Assembly: GCF_029076845.1 (NCBI RefSeq)
Contig: NZ_JARESE010000001.1
Location: 310,001-374,000, forward strand
Length of the DNA stretch: 64,000 nt
Direction: 5' to 3'
Origin: Novosphingobium album (ex Liu et al. 2023)
Lineage (GTDB): Bacteria > Pseudomonadota > Alphaproteobacteria > Sphingomonadales > Sphingomonadaceae
In this document: in pieces, positions 9,874 through 19,391 of the stretch
How positions within the stretch are numbered: the stretch's first letter is position 1
Layout of the letters: each line of letters starts with the position of its first letter
Notes under the pieces: generated by a model
Seen by the model: only the letters and a program-made list of their open reading frames with translations
Databases searched by the model: none
Told to the model about the DNA's origin: nothing
Translations under genes and position numbers: made by a program

Positions 9874-11214
9874 ATGATCGTCTCGCCCGCCTTTGCCGGA
9901 AAACGATACGCGGTCCTTGGTCTTGCCCGCTCGGGGCTGGCTGCGGTCGAAACGCTGGTGGCAAGCGGCGCGCGCGTCATGGCGTGGGACAATCGTGAGG
10001 AGCCGCGCCAGGCGCTGATCGGCCGGGTGGAACTGGCCGATCCGGTGACGGCGGACATCACCGGTTACGATGGCGTCGTCGTCTCGCCCGGCATCCCGCT
10101 CAATCGCCATCCCATCGCGGAGGCGGCGGCGCAGGCGGGCGTGCCGGTGATCGGCGATATCGAGCTGTTCGCGCTGGCCCGGCCGGCCCTGCCGCCGCAC
10201 CGCGTGGTCGGCATCACCGGCACCAACGGCAAGTCCACCACCACCTCGCTGGTCCAGCACCTGCTCAAGAGCGCGGCCATGCCGGTGCGCATCGGCGGCA
10301 ACATCGGCCTGCCGATCCTGGGGCAGGAGCAATTGCCGGCGGGCGGCGTCTATGTGCTCGAACTGTCGAGCTACCAGATCGACCTGACACGCAGCCTCGA
10401 TTGCGACGTGGCCGCGCTGCTCAACATCACGCCCGATCATCTTGACCGCTATGATGGTTTTGCCGCTTATGTCGCGTCCAAAGCCCGGCTTTTCGCGATG
10501 CAGGACCGTGAGCATCAGGCGGTGTTCGGCGTCGGCGACGATGAAACCGCCGCGATTGCCGGCATCCAGGCCGCGCGCCGCGTGCCGGGCCGCGTGCGCC
10601 AGGTCGATGGCGCCGAGCTGGCCGAGCTGCAGAAGGACTGGCCCTCGCTGCAAGGGCCGCACAACCTGCAGAACGCCGCCGTCGCGGTGGCCATCGTCGA
10701 GGCGCTGGGCCTCAGGCAATCGCAATGGCGCCCGGCGCTGCGCACCTTTCGCGGGCTGCCGCACCGCATGGAGCGTGTCGCCGAGGCGCGCGGCGTGCTC
10801 TATATCAACGACAGCAAGGCGACCAACCCGGCTTCGGCCGCGCCGGCGCTGGCCGCGTTTCCGCCCAATCCCAACCCGCGTATCCGCTGGATTCTGGGCG
10901 GGCTGCCCAAGGGCGAGGATCTGGGAGAATGCGCGCCCTATTTCGGCAATGTTGCATCGGCCTATACCATCGGCGATGCCGGGCCGCTGTTCGCCGATCT
11001 GCTCGCGCCCTATACCGAGGTCCATCGCAGCGAGATGATGGCCGAGGCGATCCGCCAGGCCATGGCCGATGCCAGACCCGGCGACGTGGTGATGCTTTCG
11101 CCCGCTTGCGCCAGTTTTGACCAGTTCCGCGATTTCGAGGCGCGCGGCAATGCCTTCCGCCAGATCGTCGAAGCGCTGATCGAGGCCGAGCCGGTGGCGG
11201 AGAGCCGCGACTGA
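9874..11214 (+). CDS. murD: MurD, UDP-MurNAc-L-alanine:D-glutamate ligase
   Basis: 446 residues; ATP-dependent addition of D-Glu to UDP-MurNAc-L-Ala. The N-terminal Rossmann-like segment (AVLGLARSGLAAVE) binds the UDP part, the central ATP loop is GTNGKST, and LSSYQID plus NITPDHLDRYDG are family signatures. The stop overlaps the ftsW start (TGATG). Confidence 0.96.
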   Translation: MIVSPAFAGKRYAVLGLARSGLAAVETLVASGARVMAWDNREEPRQALIGRVELADPVTADITGYDGVVVSPGIPLNRHPIAEAAAQAGVPVIGDIELFALARPALPPHRVVGITGTNGKSTTTSLVQHLLKSAAMPVRIGGNIGLPILGQEQLPAGGVYVLELSSYQIDLTRSLDCDVAALLNITPDHLDRYDGFAAYVASKARLFAMQDREHQAVFGVGDDETAAIAGIQAARRVPGRVRQVDGAELAELQKDWPSLQGPHNLQNAAVAVAIVEALGLRQSQWRPALRTFRGLPHRMERVAEARGVLYINDSKATNPASAAPALAAFPPNPNPRIRWILGGLPKGEDLGECAPYFGNVASAYTIGDAGPLFADLLAPYTEVHRSEMMAEAIRQAMADARPGDVVMLSPACASFDQFRDFEARGNAFRQIVEALIEAEPVAESRD

Positions 11215-12431
11215 TGGCGACGCAGGCCCCCCTGCCGCCACGCGGCCTTGGCTCCGTGGGCACCTCGGTCACGCGTTATCGCAGCCGCCGCCGGGGCGAT
11301 TTCGCCATCTGGTGGCAGGAGATCGATCGCGGCCTGCTGGTGCTGGTGCTGGTGCTGATGGCGATCGGCACGGTCGCGGTCGCCGCCGCGTCCCCCGCCA
11401 GTTCCCGTCGCTTGTCGACCAGCGACGCGGGGCTGGGCGATCTGCACTTCTTCTACCTGCATATCCGCTGGCAGCTTGCCGGCCTGGCAGCGATGTTCGC
11501 GGCCTCCGCGCTCAGCAAGGATCTGGCCCGCCGCGCCGGCATTCTGATCGGCGCGGCGATGCTGGTGGCGCTCGCGCTGGTGCCGGTGATCGGCTTCGAG
11601 GTGAACGGCGCGCGGCGCTGGATCAATCTGGGCGCCTCGTTCCAGCCTTCCGAATTCCTCAAGTGCGGCTTTCCCATCATGCTCGCCTGGATCCTCTCGT
11701 GGCGGGTGCGCGATCCGGGCCTGCCGGTCGTGCCGATGAGCGTGGGGCTGATGGGGCTGATCGCGGTGCTGCTGATGCTGCAACCCGATTTCGGATCGAC
11801 CATGCTGTTCACCGGCACCTGGTTCGTGCTGATCCTGCTGTCGGGCATCGACGTGCGCCGCATTGTCGCGGCCGGAGTGGCCGGGCTGGTCGGCGTGACG
11901 GCGGCCTATTTCCTCTATGACAACGCCCGCCACCGCATCGACGCTTTCCTGGGCGGCGGCAGCGCGTTCGATCAGGTCGATCTGGCGCAGCGCACGCTGC
12001 TGGCAGGGGGGTGGACGGGCACCGGCTTCTGGATGGGCGCGCGCAAGCTGTCGCTGCCCGAAGCGCATACCGACTACATCTTCTCGGTGATCGGCGAGGA
12101 ATTCGGCCTCCTGACCTGCACGGTCATCATCGCGCTTTACCTTGCGATCCTGCTGCGCGTGCTGGTGCGGCTGGTGCGCGAGGAAGACCTGTTCACCGTG
12201 CTGGCCGGCACCGGGCTGGTGGCGCAGTTCGGCGGGCAGGCCTTCATCAACATCCTGGTCAATCTCCAGCTCTTTCCGTCCAAGGGGATGACGCTGCCGC
12301 TGATCAGCTATGGCGGCTCGTCCACCGTGGCCATGTGCCTGTGCATCGGATTGCTGCTGGCGATCACGCGCAGGAATCCGTTTATCCGGCGCGAGCCCTT
12401 TTCGCTCAGCGAACTTGGAGAGATGACATGA
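11214..12431 (+). CDS. ftsW: FtsW, SEDS-family septal glycosyltransferase
   Basis: 405 residues with about ten transmembrane segments. SEDS proteins polymerise lipid II; FtsW is the partner of FtsI at the septum. Diagnostic segments are INLGASFQPSEFLK, LGLLT-type FSVIGEEFGLL, and the C-terminal PSKGMTLPLISYGGSS. The basic cytoplasmic N-terminus of about 35 residues precedes the first span. The start overlaps the murD stop and the stop overlaps the murG ATG. Confidence 0.95.
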   Translation: MATQAPLPPRGLGSVGTSVTRYRSRRRGDFAIWWQEIDRGLLVLVLVLMAIGTVAVAAASPASSRRLSTSDAGLGDLHFFYLHIRWQLAGLAAMFAASALSKDLARRAGILIGAAMLVALALVPVIGFEVNGARRWINLGASFQPSEFLKCGFPIMLAWILSWRVRDPGLPVVPMSVGLMGLIAVLLMLQPDFGSTMLFTGTWFVLILLSGIDVRRIVAAGVAGLVGVTAAYFLYDNARHRIDAFLGGGSAFDQVDLAQRTLLAGGWTGTGFWMGARKLSLPEAHTDYIFSVIGEEFGLLTCTVIIALYLAILLRVLVRLVREEDLFTVLAGTGLVAQFGGQAFINILVNLQLFPSKGMTLPLISYGGSSTVAMCLCIGLLLAITRRNPFIRREPFSLSELGEMT

Positions 12432-13609
12432 CGGCCGTCAGCCGCCACTACGTGCTTGCCGCGGGCGGGACCGGGGGGCATCTGATCCCCGCCTTCGCGC
12501 TGGCCACCGAGCTGGAGCGGCGCGGCCACCACGTCGCCTTGATCACCGACACGCGGGGCGCGGCGATCCCCGGCAAGCCCGCTTCCCTGCCGGCGCATGT
12601 CCTGCCCGCCGGGCGCGTGGAGGGGATGAACCCGATCGGCTGGATCAAGGGCGCGCGCGGCATCATGGAAGGGCGGCGCATGGCGCTGCGCCTGTTTGAA
12701 AGCTTCCAGCCCTCGGCCGTGGTCGGCTTCGGCGGCTACCCCGCGCTGCCCGCGCTGCTGGCGGCGCGATCGGCCCGGCTTCCCGCGCTGATCCATGAAC
12801 AGAACGCGGTGCTGGGCCGGGTCAACCGCTTCATGGCCGGCCGCGTCGATGCCATCGCCACCGGCTTCGGCGAGGTTGACCGGCTTTCGCCCAGGTATGC
12901 GCACAAGGTCACGCTGGTCGGCAATCCGGTGCGCGATGAAGTGCTGGCGCTGCGCGAGCAGCCGTTTCCGCCGTTCACCGCCGACGGGCTGCTGCGCATC
13001 CTCGTCACCGGCGGCAGCCAGGGCGCGCGGGTGCTGTCCGAAGTGGTGCCCGATGGCCTTGCCATGCTGCCCCCGGCGCTGCGCTCGCGCTTGCAGGTGA
13101 TCCAGCAATGCCGGCCCGAGGATATCGAGACGGTGCGCGAACGCTATGCCCAGCACGGCATTCCGGCCGAGCTGGCGACCTATTTCGAGGACATGGCCGA
13201 GCGGCTGGCCGACGCGCACCTGTTCATCGGCCGCGCGGGCGCCTCCACCATTGCCGAGCTGACCGCCGTGGGCCGCCCGGCCATCCTGATCCCGCTGCCG
13301 ATCGCCACGGACGATCACCAGGCCGCCAACACGCGCGAGATCGTCGCCGCCGGCGGCGCACGCGCGATCCGGCAGGACAAGTTCACCGCTACCGAACTGG
13401 CCAAGCAGATCCAGGCCATGGCGCAGCATCCCGAAACCTTGGCCAATGCCGCGCACGCCGCGTGGAACTGCGGCTATCCCAATGCCGCCGCCGATCTGGC
13501 CGATCTGGTCGAAAGCTTCGGCGGCGCGCCGCTGATGGACGTGATCCGCATGGGCGGCCAGCATTCGGCGAAAGGGGCGGAGGCTTTCGCGCTGGAGAGA
13601 TCGGAATGA
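12428..13609 (+). CDS. murG: MurG, lipid II synthase (GlcNAc transferase)
   Basis: 393 residues; a GT-B enzyme on the cytoplasmic face that adds GlcNAc to lipid I. The first G-loop [15 protein letters not shown] is at about 11-25, the second [11 protein letters not shown] lies mid-protein, and the UDP-GlcNAc signature is [20 protein letters not shown]. The start is ATG 12428 because it overlaps the ftsW stop and begins just before the first G-loop. Confidence 0.96.
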   Translation: MTAVSRHYVLAAGGTGGHLIPAFALATELERRGHHVALITDTRGAAIPGKPASLPAHVLPAGRVEGMNPIGWIKGARGIMEGRRMALRLFESFQPSAVVGFGGYPALPALLAARSARLPALIHEQNAVLGRVNRFMAGRVDAIATGFGEVDRLSPRYAHKVTLVGNPVRDEVLALREQPFPPFTADGLLRILVTGGSQGARVLSEVVPDGLAMLPPALRSRLQVIQQCRPEDIETVRERYAQHGIPAELATYFEDMAERLADAHLFIGRAGASTIAELTAVGRPAILIPLPIATDDHQAANTREIVAAGGARAIRQDKFTATELAKQIQAMAQHPETLANAAHAAWNCGYPNAAADLADLVESFGGAPLMDVIRMGGQHSAKGAEAFALERSE

Positions 13610-15030
13610 AAGGCGTCGCCACCGATATCGGGACCATCCATTTCGTCGGCATCGGCGGGATCGGCATGTCCGGCATCGCCGAAGTGATGCACAACCTGGG
13701 CTATGCGGTGCAAGGATCCGACATCGCCGAAAGCTATGTGGTTGAAGGGCTGAGGAAGCGCGGCATCACCGTGATGATCGGCCATGCGGCGCAGAACGTC
13801 GCGGGCTGCGCGGTGGTCGTCACCTCCACGGCGGTGAAGCGCGACAATCCCGAAGTGGTCGCCGCGCTGGAAGCGCGCATCCCGGTGGTGCGCCGCGCCG
13901 AGATGCTGGCCGAACTGATGCGGCTGAAGAACACCGTCGCGGTGGCCGGCACCCACGGCAAGACGACGACAACTTCGATGGTCGCCTGCCTGCTGGAGGC
14001 CGGCGGGGTCGATCCCACCGTGATCAATGGCGGCATCATCAATTCCTACGGCTCGAACGCGCGGTTGGGCGCCAGCGACTGGATGGTGGTGGAAGCCGAC
14101 GAAAGCGACGGCAGCTTCCTGCGGCTCGACGGCACGATCGCGGTCGTCACCAACATCGATCCCGAGCATCTCGATCACTACGGCAGCTTCGACAAGGTGA
14201 AGGACGCTTTCGTCGAATTCATCGAGAACGTGCCGTTCTATGGCGCGGCGGTGCTCTGTGTCGATCATCCCGAAGTGCAGGCGGTGATCTCTAAGGTGCG
14301 CGACCGGCGCGTGATCACGTACGGCTTTTCCGCGCAGGCCGATGTGCGCGGCGAGAACGTGACGCCGTTTCCCGGCGGCAACCGCTTCGACGTTTCCATT
14401 CGCGGGCGCGACGGCTCGACGCGGCGGATCGAGGGCATCGAACTGCCCATGCCGGGCCGGCACAACGTGCAGAACGCGCTTGCCGCCGTGGCCGTGGCGA
14501 TCGAGATGGGCTGTGCGGAGAACGTCATCTCCTCCGGCTTCGCCAAGTTCGGCGGGGTCAAGCGGCGTTTCACCAAGGTCGGCGAGATTCCGGTCGGTGC
14601 CGGCGTCGCCACCGTGATCGACGATTACGGCCATCACCCGGTCGAGATCCGCGCCGTGCTCGCCGCCGCGCGCGAAGGCGTGCAGGGCCGGGTGATCGCC
14701 GTGGTCCAGCCGCATCGCTTCACCCGCCTGCGCGACCTGATGGCCGAGTTCCAGACCGCGTTCAACGATGCCGACGCGGTTTACGTCGCGCCGGTCTATC
14801 CGGCGGGCGAAGCGCCGATCGCAGGCGTCGATGCGGAAGCGCTGGTCTCCGGGCTGAAGGCGCGCGGCCACCGCGAGGCGCATGTCGTCGCCGGGCCGGA
14901 CGATCTGGCCGCCGCGCTGGCCAGGACGATCGCGGCCGGCGACATGATCGTCTGCCTTGGCGCGGGCGACATCACCAGGTGGGCGGCGGGCCTGGCCGAT
15001 GGCATCGCGGCGCGGAGAGTGGCGGCGTGA
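13606..15030 (+). CDS. murC: MurC, UDP-MurNAc:L-alanine ligase
   Basis: 474 residues; first amino-acid addition to UDP-MurNAc. The N-terminal [15 protein letters not shown] binds UDP, the ATP loop is GTHGKTTT and EADESDGSF is a conserved family segment. ATG 13606 overlaps the murG stop (ATGA). It is followed without a gap by murB. Confidence 0.97.
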   Translation: MKGVATDIGTIHFVGIGGIGMSGIAEVMHNLGYAVQGSDIAESYVVEGLRKRGITVMIGHAAQNVAGCAVVVTSTAVKRDNPEVVAALEARIPVVRRAEMLAELMRLKNTVAVAGTHGKTTTTSMVACLLEAGGVDPTVINGGIINSYGSNARLGASDWMVVEADESDGSFLRLDGTIAVVTNIDPEHLDHYGSFDKVKDAFVEFIENVPFYGAAVLCVDHPEVQAVISKVRDRRVITYGFSAQADVRGENVTPFPGGNRFDVSIRGRDGSTRRIEGIELPMPGRHNVQNALAAVAVAIEMGCAENVISSGFAKFGGVKRRFTKVGEIPVGAGVATVIDDYGHHPVEIRAVLAAAREGVQGRVIAVVQPHRFTRLRDLMAEFQTAFNDADAVYVAPVYPAGEAPIAGVDAEALVSGLKARGHREAHVVAGPDDLAAALARTIAAGDMIVCLGAGDITRWAAGLADGIAARRVAA

Positions 15031-15920
15031 TGGCTGATACGCTCCCGCAAGTCGCCGGCAAGCTGACGCCCGACGCGCCGCTGGCGCCGCTCGTCTGGTT
15101 CAAGTCCGGCGGCAAGGCCGACTGGCTGTTCGAGCCGCGCGACCTGGCGGACCTGCAAGGCTTTCTGCGCGATCTCGATCCGGCGGTGCCGGTGATGGCG
15201 CTGGGGCTGGGTTCCAACATGATCGTGCGCGACGGCGGCGTGCCGGGCGTGGTGGTGCGGCTGGGCAAGGCTTTCGCCAAAGTGACGCGTATCGACGAGG
15301 TCACGCTCGATTGCGGCGGGGGGGCGAGCGGCATCCTCGTCTCCTCCACCGCGCGCGACCATGGCATTGCCGGGGTGGAGTTCCTGCGCTCGATCCCCGG
15401 CACGGTCGGCGGTTTCGTGCGGATGAACGGCGGCGCCTATGGCGGCGAGGTCAAGGATATCCTCGTCGATTGCGACGTGGTCCTGCGCTCGGGCGAAACG
15501 GTGACGCTGCCGGTCGCCGACCTGCATTACACCTATCGCCATTCCGAATTGCCCGCTGGCGCGATCGTCGTTGCCGCGCGGTTTCGCGGGCGGCCGGGCG
15601 AGCCGGCGGCGATCCAGGCGGAGATGGACCGCATTTCGGCCAGCCGCGAGGCGTCGCAGCCGCTGCGCAGCAAGACCGGCGGCTCCACTTTCAAGAACCC
15701 GGATGGGCACAAGGCGTGGGAACTGGTCGACAAGGCCGGCTGCCGGGGCCTGCAGGTCGGCGGCGCGCAGGTTTCGGAAAAGCACACCAATTTCCTCATC
15801 AACACGGGCGATGCGACGAGCGCCGAGATCGAGGCGCTGGGCGAGGAAGTGCGCCGGCGGGTGAAAGACGCCTCGGGCGTGGAACTGGAATGGGAAATTC
15901 AGCGAGTGGGGCGGCCGTGA
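15030..15920 (+). CDS. murB: MurB, UDP-N-acetylenolpyruvoylglucosamine reductase
   Basis: 296 residues; FAD/NADPH enzyme that reduces enolpyruvyl-UDP-GlcNAc to UDP-MurNAc. The FAD-binding segment LGLGSNMIVRDGG (about residues 54-66) and FLRSIPGTVGGFVRMNGGAYG are diagnostic; the NPDGHKAWELVDKAGCRG stretch is that of type II MurB. The ATG at 15030 overlaps the murC stop (TGATG); an in-frame GTG one codon earlier is an alternative. Confidence 0.95.
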   Translation: MADTLPQVAGKLTPDAPLAPLVWFKSGGKADWLFEPRDLADLQGFLRDLDPAVPVMALGLGSNMIVRDGGVPGVVVRLGKAFAKVTRIDEVTLDCGGGASGILVSSTARDHGIAGVEFLRSIPGTVGGFVRMNGGAYGGEVKDILVDCDVVLRSGETVTLPVADLHYTYRHSELPAGAIVVAARFRGRPGEPAAIQAEMDRISASREASQPLRSKTGGSTFKNPDGHKAWELVDKAGCRGLQVGGAQVSEKHTNFLINTGDATSAEIEALGEEVRRRVKDASGVELEWEIQRVGRP

Positions 15921-15933
15921 GCATTTGTCGTAA

Positions 15934-16051
15934 GATCCTCCCGCGCAAGGGGAGGGGGGCCGCCGCAGGTGGTGGAGGGGTATCCCCGCTGGACGTGACA
16001 CCCCTCCGTGAGCGGCCGCGCCGCCGCCACCGCCCCTTGCAGGGGAGGATT
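15934..16051. repeat. Imperfect palindrome between murB and ddlB containing the ddlB RBS
   Basis: About 118 bp. The left arm 15935-15942 (ATCCTCCC) pairs perfectly with 16043-16050 (GGGAGGAT), and 15945-15952 (GCAAGGGG) pairs with 16033-16040 (CCCCTTGC), with a 2-nt internal mismatch; weaker pairing continues inward through GC-rich sequence. The Shine-Dalgarno for ddlB (AGGGGAGG at 16041-16048) is part of the right arm. It resembles the mobile intergenic palindromes common in alphaproteobacteria, though I cannot confirm other copies outside this window. Confidence 0.65.
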
Positions 16052-16056
16052 TGAGC

Positions 16057-17022
16057 ATGGCCTTGCCTCACCTCCACGTCGCGGTCCTGATGGGCGGCTG
16101 GTCGAACGAACGGCCGGTCTCGCTGATGAGCGGCGAAGGCGTGGCCAAGGCGCTGGAATCGCGCGGGCACCAGGTCACGCGCATCGACATGGGCCGCGAT
16201 GTGGCCGTGAAGCTGGCCGAAGCCAAGCCCGACGTCGTGTTCAACGCGCTCCACGGCGCGCCGGGCGAGGATGGGACGGTGCAGGGCATGATGGACCTGA
16301 TGGGCCTCACCTACACGCATTCGGGCCTCGTCACTTCGGTGATCGCCATCGACAAGGAACTGACCAAGCAGGCACTGGTGCCGCACGGTATCCCGATGCC
16401 CGGCGGGCGTATCGTCGACAGCGAGGAGATCTATGAGCGCGATCCCTTGCCCCGGCCCTATGTCCTGAAGCCGGTCAACGAAGGCTCGTCGGTCGGCGTC
16501 GCGATCGTCACCGAGACGGGCAATTACGGCAATCCGATCAGCCGCGAGGCCAAGGGCCCGTGGCAGGAATTCGGCCACTTGCTGGCCGAGCCGTTCATTC
16601 GCGGCCGCGAGCTGACCACCGCCGTGATCGGTGATCGGGCGCTGCTCGTCACCGAGCTGAAGCCCAAGTCCGGCTTCTACGATTTCGACGCCAAGTATAC
16701 CGACGGCATGACCGAGCATGTCTGCCCGGCCGAGCTTCCCGAGGCCATCACCGAAGCCTGCAAGGACATCGCCTTGCGCGCGCATCGCCTGCTCGGCTGC
16801 CGGGGCACCAGCCGGTCGGACTTCCGCTGGGACGACAGCCAGGGCGTGGCAGGGCTGTTCCTGCTCGAAGTCAACACCCAGCCGGGCATGACCCCGCTCA
16901 GCCTGGTGCCCGAGCAGGCCAGGGCCTGCGGCATGGACTATCCCGATCTGGTCGAGGCGATCATCGCCGAAGCGCTGGATGACGCGAAAGCGGGTGCGAA
17001 GACGCGGGAGGGGGCGGCATGA
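16057..17022 (+). CDS. ddlB: D-alanine:D-alanine ligase
   Basis: 321 residues; ATP-grasp ligase that makes the D-Ala-D-Ala used by MurF. N-terminal VAVLMGGWSNERPVSL is the conserved Ddl start, FNALHGAPGEDGTVQG and VLKPVNEGSSVGV are substrate/ATP segments, and LEVNTQPGMTPLSLVPEQA closes the active site. ATG 16057 is preferred over the in-frame TTG at 16051 because the AGGGGAGG ribosome site ends 8 nt before it and only 2 nt before the TTG. This is the only gap over 100 bp inside the mraY-to-ftsA run. Confidence 0.95.
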   Translation: MALPHLHVAVLMGGWSNERPVSLMSGEGVAKALESRGHQVTRIDMGRDVAVKLAEAKPDVVFNALHGAPGEDGTVQGMMDLMGLTYTHSGLVTSVIAIDKELTKQALVPHGIPMPGGRIVDSEEIYERDPLPRPYVLKPVNEGSSVGVAIVTETGNYGNPISREAKGPWQEFGHLLAEPFIRGRELTTAVIGDRALLVTELKPKSGFYDFDAKYTDGMTEHVCPAELPEAITEACKDIALRAHRLLGCRGTSRSDFRWDDSQGVAGLFLLEVNTQPGMTPLSLVPEQARACGMDYPDLVEAIIAEALDDAKAGAKTREGAA

Positions 17023-17954
17023 GCCAGACGATCCGTCGCAAGGCGACGAGCGCGCGCAAGGTCGCTTCGGCGCAAGGCAAGAAACGCAAGGTCAAGCAGG
17101 CCAAGGCGACGACCGGCAGCGTGCTCGACGCGGTGATGGCCTGGCTGCCGTTCTCAGAAGACCAGCTTCAACGCGTGTTCCTGGCGGCGATGCTGGGCGG
17201 CGCGGCGGTGCTGGCCTGGGTGGTCGCCTCGATGGCGGGCGTGCCGGCGATGGCGCAGCAGCAGCTTGCGCTGATCGCGGGCGACGCCGGCTTCCAGGTG
17301 GTCCATGTCGAAGTGCGCGGGGTGAAGAACCTCAACGAGCTGAAAGTCTACGAACGTGCGCTGGCCGAGCGGAACCGGGCGATGCCGCTGGTCGATCTGC
17401 AAGCGCTGCGCAACGAGCTGCTGGAACTCTCGTGGGTCAAGGACGCGCGCGTCTCGCGCCAGTTGCCCGATACGCTGGTGATCGACATCGTCGAGCGCGA
17501 GCCGCACGCGGTACTGCGCAAGGCGGACCGCTTCGTGCTGATCGACGAGACCGGCCACGAGCTTGAGCCGATCAGCCGCAAGGCGGCCGAAGGGCGACTC
17601 ATCGTGTCCGGCCCCGGCGCGGGCCAGCAGGTGGTGGGGCTCGCCAGCCTGCTCGAAGCCGCGCCGGCGCTGCAGCCGCGCGTGCGCGAGGCCGAATGGA
17701 TCGGCAATCGCCGCTGGAACCTGACGTTCCAGACCGGGCAAGTGCTGGCGCTGCCCGAAGGCGCGCGCGAATCGGCAGGCGCGCTCGTCTCGTTCGCGCG
17801 GCTGGACGGCACCAACCGCCTGCTGGGCGGCAAGGTCGCCGCGTTCGACATGCGCGCGCGGGATCGCATCTACTTGCGCATTCCCGGCCGGGAAGACGAG
17901 GAAGCGGTGGTGAACGCCGGCGCCGTGCGCAAACCCCCGGAGGAGATCGAATAA
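17019..17954 (+). CDS. ftsQ: FtsQ, divisome POTRA protein
   Basis: 311 residues. A very basic cytoplasmic N-terminus (about 1-30, rich in Lys/Arg) precedes one transmembrane span at about 48-70. A periplasmic POTRA domain begins at about residue 86 (FQVVHVEVRGVKNL), followed by the FtsQ beta domain containing SWVKDARVSRQLPDTLVIDIVER. FtsQ recruits FtsB and FtsL to the divisome. The start overlaps the ddlB stop and the stop overlaps the ftsA start by one base. Confidence 0.93.
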   Translation: MSQTIRRKATSARKVASAQGKKRKVKQAKATTGSVLDAVMAWLPFSEDQLQRVFLAAMLGGAAVLAWVVASMAGVPAMAQQQLALIAGDAGFQVVHVEVRGVKNLNELKVYERALAERNRAMPLVDLQALRNELLELSWVKDARVSRQLPDTLVIDIVEREPHAVLRKADRFVLIDETGHELEPISRKAAEGRLIVSGPGAGQQVVGLASLLEAAPALQPRVREAEWIGNRRWNLTFQTGQVLALPEGARESAGALVSFARLDGTNRLLGGKVAAFDMRARDRIYLRIPGREDEEAVVNAGAVRKPPEEIE

Positions 17955-19234
17955 TGGCCGGTCCCCGCATCACCCGCGTGTTCGGCGCGGTCAACATGGG
18001 CTCGTTCCGTATCTCGGCGATCGTCGCGGGGATTTCGGAAATGGGCGATCTGGTCGTGCTCGGATCGGGGCACCGCGCCTCGCAGGGGATCAAGCGCGGC
18101 TATGTCACCGACATGTCCGCCGCGACTTACGCGATCCGCGACGCGATCGACCGGGCCGAGAAGATGGCCGACACCAGCGTGCAGAGCGTGTGGATCGGCT
18201 GTTCGGGCGCCGGGCTCGCCAGCCAGGTGGTCGAAGTCGATACCGACATGGGCGGGCGGCGGATCGAGCAGGAGGATATCGACCAGCTGCTTTATTCCGC
18301 GCGCGACGCGATCCGGCCCGACGGCCGCATGGTGCTGCACGCGCAGCCCGCGCAATACCGGCTCGACGGCGCGCATGGCGTGGGCAACCCCTGCGGCCTC
18401 CATGCCGAGCGGCTGGGCGTCAACATCCATGTCATGCTGGCCGATGGCGCGCCGATCCGCAACCTGACCGAAGCGGTGCAGTCCGCCCATCTCGATGTCG
18501 AGGCGGTGGTGGGCTCGCCGATCGCCTCGGGCCAGGCCTGTCTTTCGCCCGAAGAGCGCGACCTGGGCGTGGCGCTGGTCGAATTCGGCGCCGAAGTCAC
18601 CAATGTCGCGGTCTATTCGCAAGGGCTGCTCAAGGGGCTGGCTTCGATCGCGATGGGATCGGCCGACATCACCGATGCGATCGCCTCGGCCTTCGGTATC
18701 CGCCGTTTCCAGGCCGAGCGGCTCAAATGCGTCAACGGCTCGGCCATCGCCAGCCCCGCCGATCACCGCGAGATGATCCCGGTCAACGCGCCGGGCGATG
18801 GCGAGATCGGCCCGGTCGCGCGCCACGCCGACGACAAGAACCGCATTCCGCGCGCCGAACTGGTCGCGGTCATCACCGGGCAGCTTGGCATATTGCTCGA
18901 TGAAGTGAACAAGGCGCTGAAAGCGCTGCATTTCAATGAGCAGCGCGGCAAGCAGGTGGTCTTCACCGGCGGCGGCGCGGAACTGGTCGGCCTGGCCGAT
19001 TACGCGCAGGCGGCGCTGGGCAAGCCGGTGCGCATCGGCCGCGTGCCGCATCTGACCGGGCTTGCCGAAACCCACCTCAAGCCCGGTTTCGCGACGCTGG
19101 CCGGGCTGGTGCTGTATGCCGCCGCAGATCCGATCGACATCCGCTCGCTGGGATCGCGGCACCAGATGGCGATCCGCTATGGCGGCATGGGCATGGTCAG
19201 CCGGGTCTATCGCGCGCTGAAGGAATATTTCTGA
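17954..19234 (+). CDS. ftsA: FtsA, actin-like Z-ring membrane tether
   Basis: 426 residues; an actin-fold ATPase that anchors FtsZ to the inner membrane. The conserved GSGHRASQGIKRGYVTD segment, the 1C-domain region, and VFTGGGAELVG are present. The C-terminal MGMVSRVYRALKEYF forms the expected amphipathic membrane-targeting helix. The phosphate-1 loop reads VNMGSFRIS (about 13-21), with Asn14 where most actin-like proteins have Asp; other Sphingomonadales FtsA may share this, which I cannot check here. It is coupled to ftsQ by a 1-nt overlap and separated from ftsZ by 157 bp. Confidence 0.95.
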   Translation: MAGPRITRVFGAVNMGSFRISAIVAGISEMGDLVVLGSGHRASQGIKRGYVTDMSAATYAIRDAIDRAEKMADTSVQSVWIGCSGAGLASQVVEVDTDMGGRRIEQEDIDQLLYSARDAIRPDGRMVLHAQPAQYRLDGAHGVGNPCGLHAERLGVNIHVMLADGAPIRNLTEAVQSAHLDVEAVVGSPIASGQACLSPEERDLGVALVEFGAEVTNVAVYSQGLLKGLASIAMGSADITDAIASAFGIRRFQAERLKCVNGSAIASPADHREMIPVNAPGDGEIGPVARHADDKNRIPRAELVAVITGQLGILLDEVNKALKALHFNEQRGKQVVFTGGGAELVGLADYAQAALGKPVRIGRVPHLTGLAETHLKPGFATLAGLVLYAAADPIDIRSLGSRHQMAIRYGGMGMVSRVYRALKEYF

Positions 19235-19391
19235 TGTCCCGTGGCGAAAGTGCCCGATACGGATGCGAATCGGGCGGAATTCGCAATGCGGGTTGTGGAC
19301 AAAGATTTGCGATGCTTTGCTTCGGTGAGTCGAAGTATGCCATCAAACAAGGTCAAGGGATTAATCCGAGCGTGTCTGCCAGGAGAGCAAG
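19235..19391 (+). promoter_or_regulatory. ftsZ promoter region with DnaA-like box and two GANTC sites
   Basis: 157 bp. A minus-strand TTGTCCACA lies at 19294-19302, one mismatch from the DnaA-box consensus TTATNCACA. GANTC CcrM methylation sites are at 19267-19271 (GAATC) and 19327-19331 (GAGTC). In Caulobacter, ftsZ is a known target of DnaA and of CcrM/GcrA control, so these are plausible cell-cycle elements. The ftsZ ribosome site is AGGAGAG at about 19381-19387. Confidence 0.55.

Noticed and set aside
6893..9964. Very long minus-strand open frame (over 1000 codons) opposite murE-murF-mraY
   Set aside because: It is antisense to three certain genes, is Arg/His/Gln-rich with no domain, and long antisense frames are expected in high-GC DNA with strong third-position bias.
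9637..11241. 534-codon minus-strand frame opposite mraY-murD
   Set aside because: Antisense shadow of murD with no recognisable protein features.
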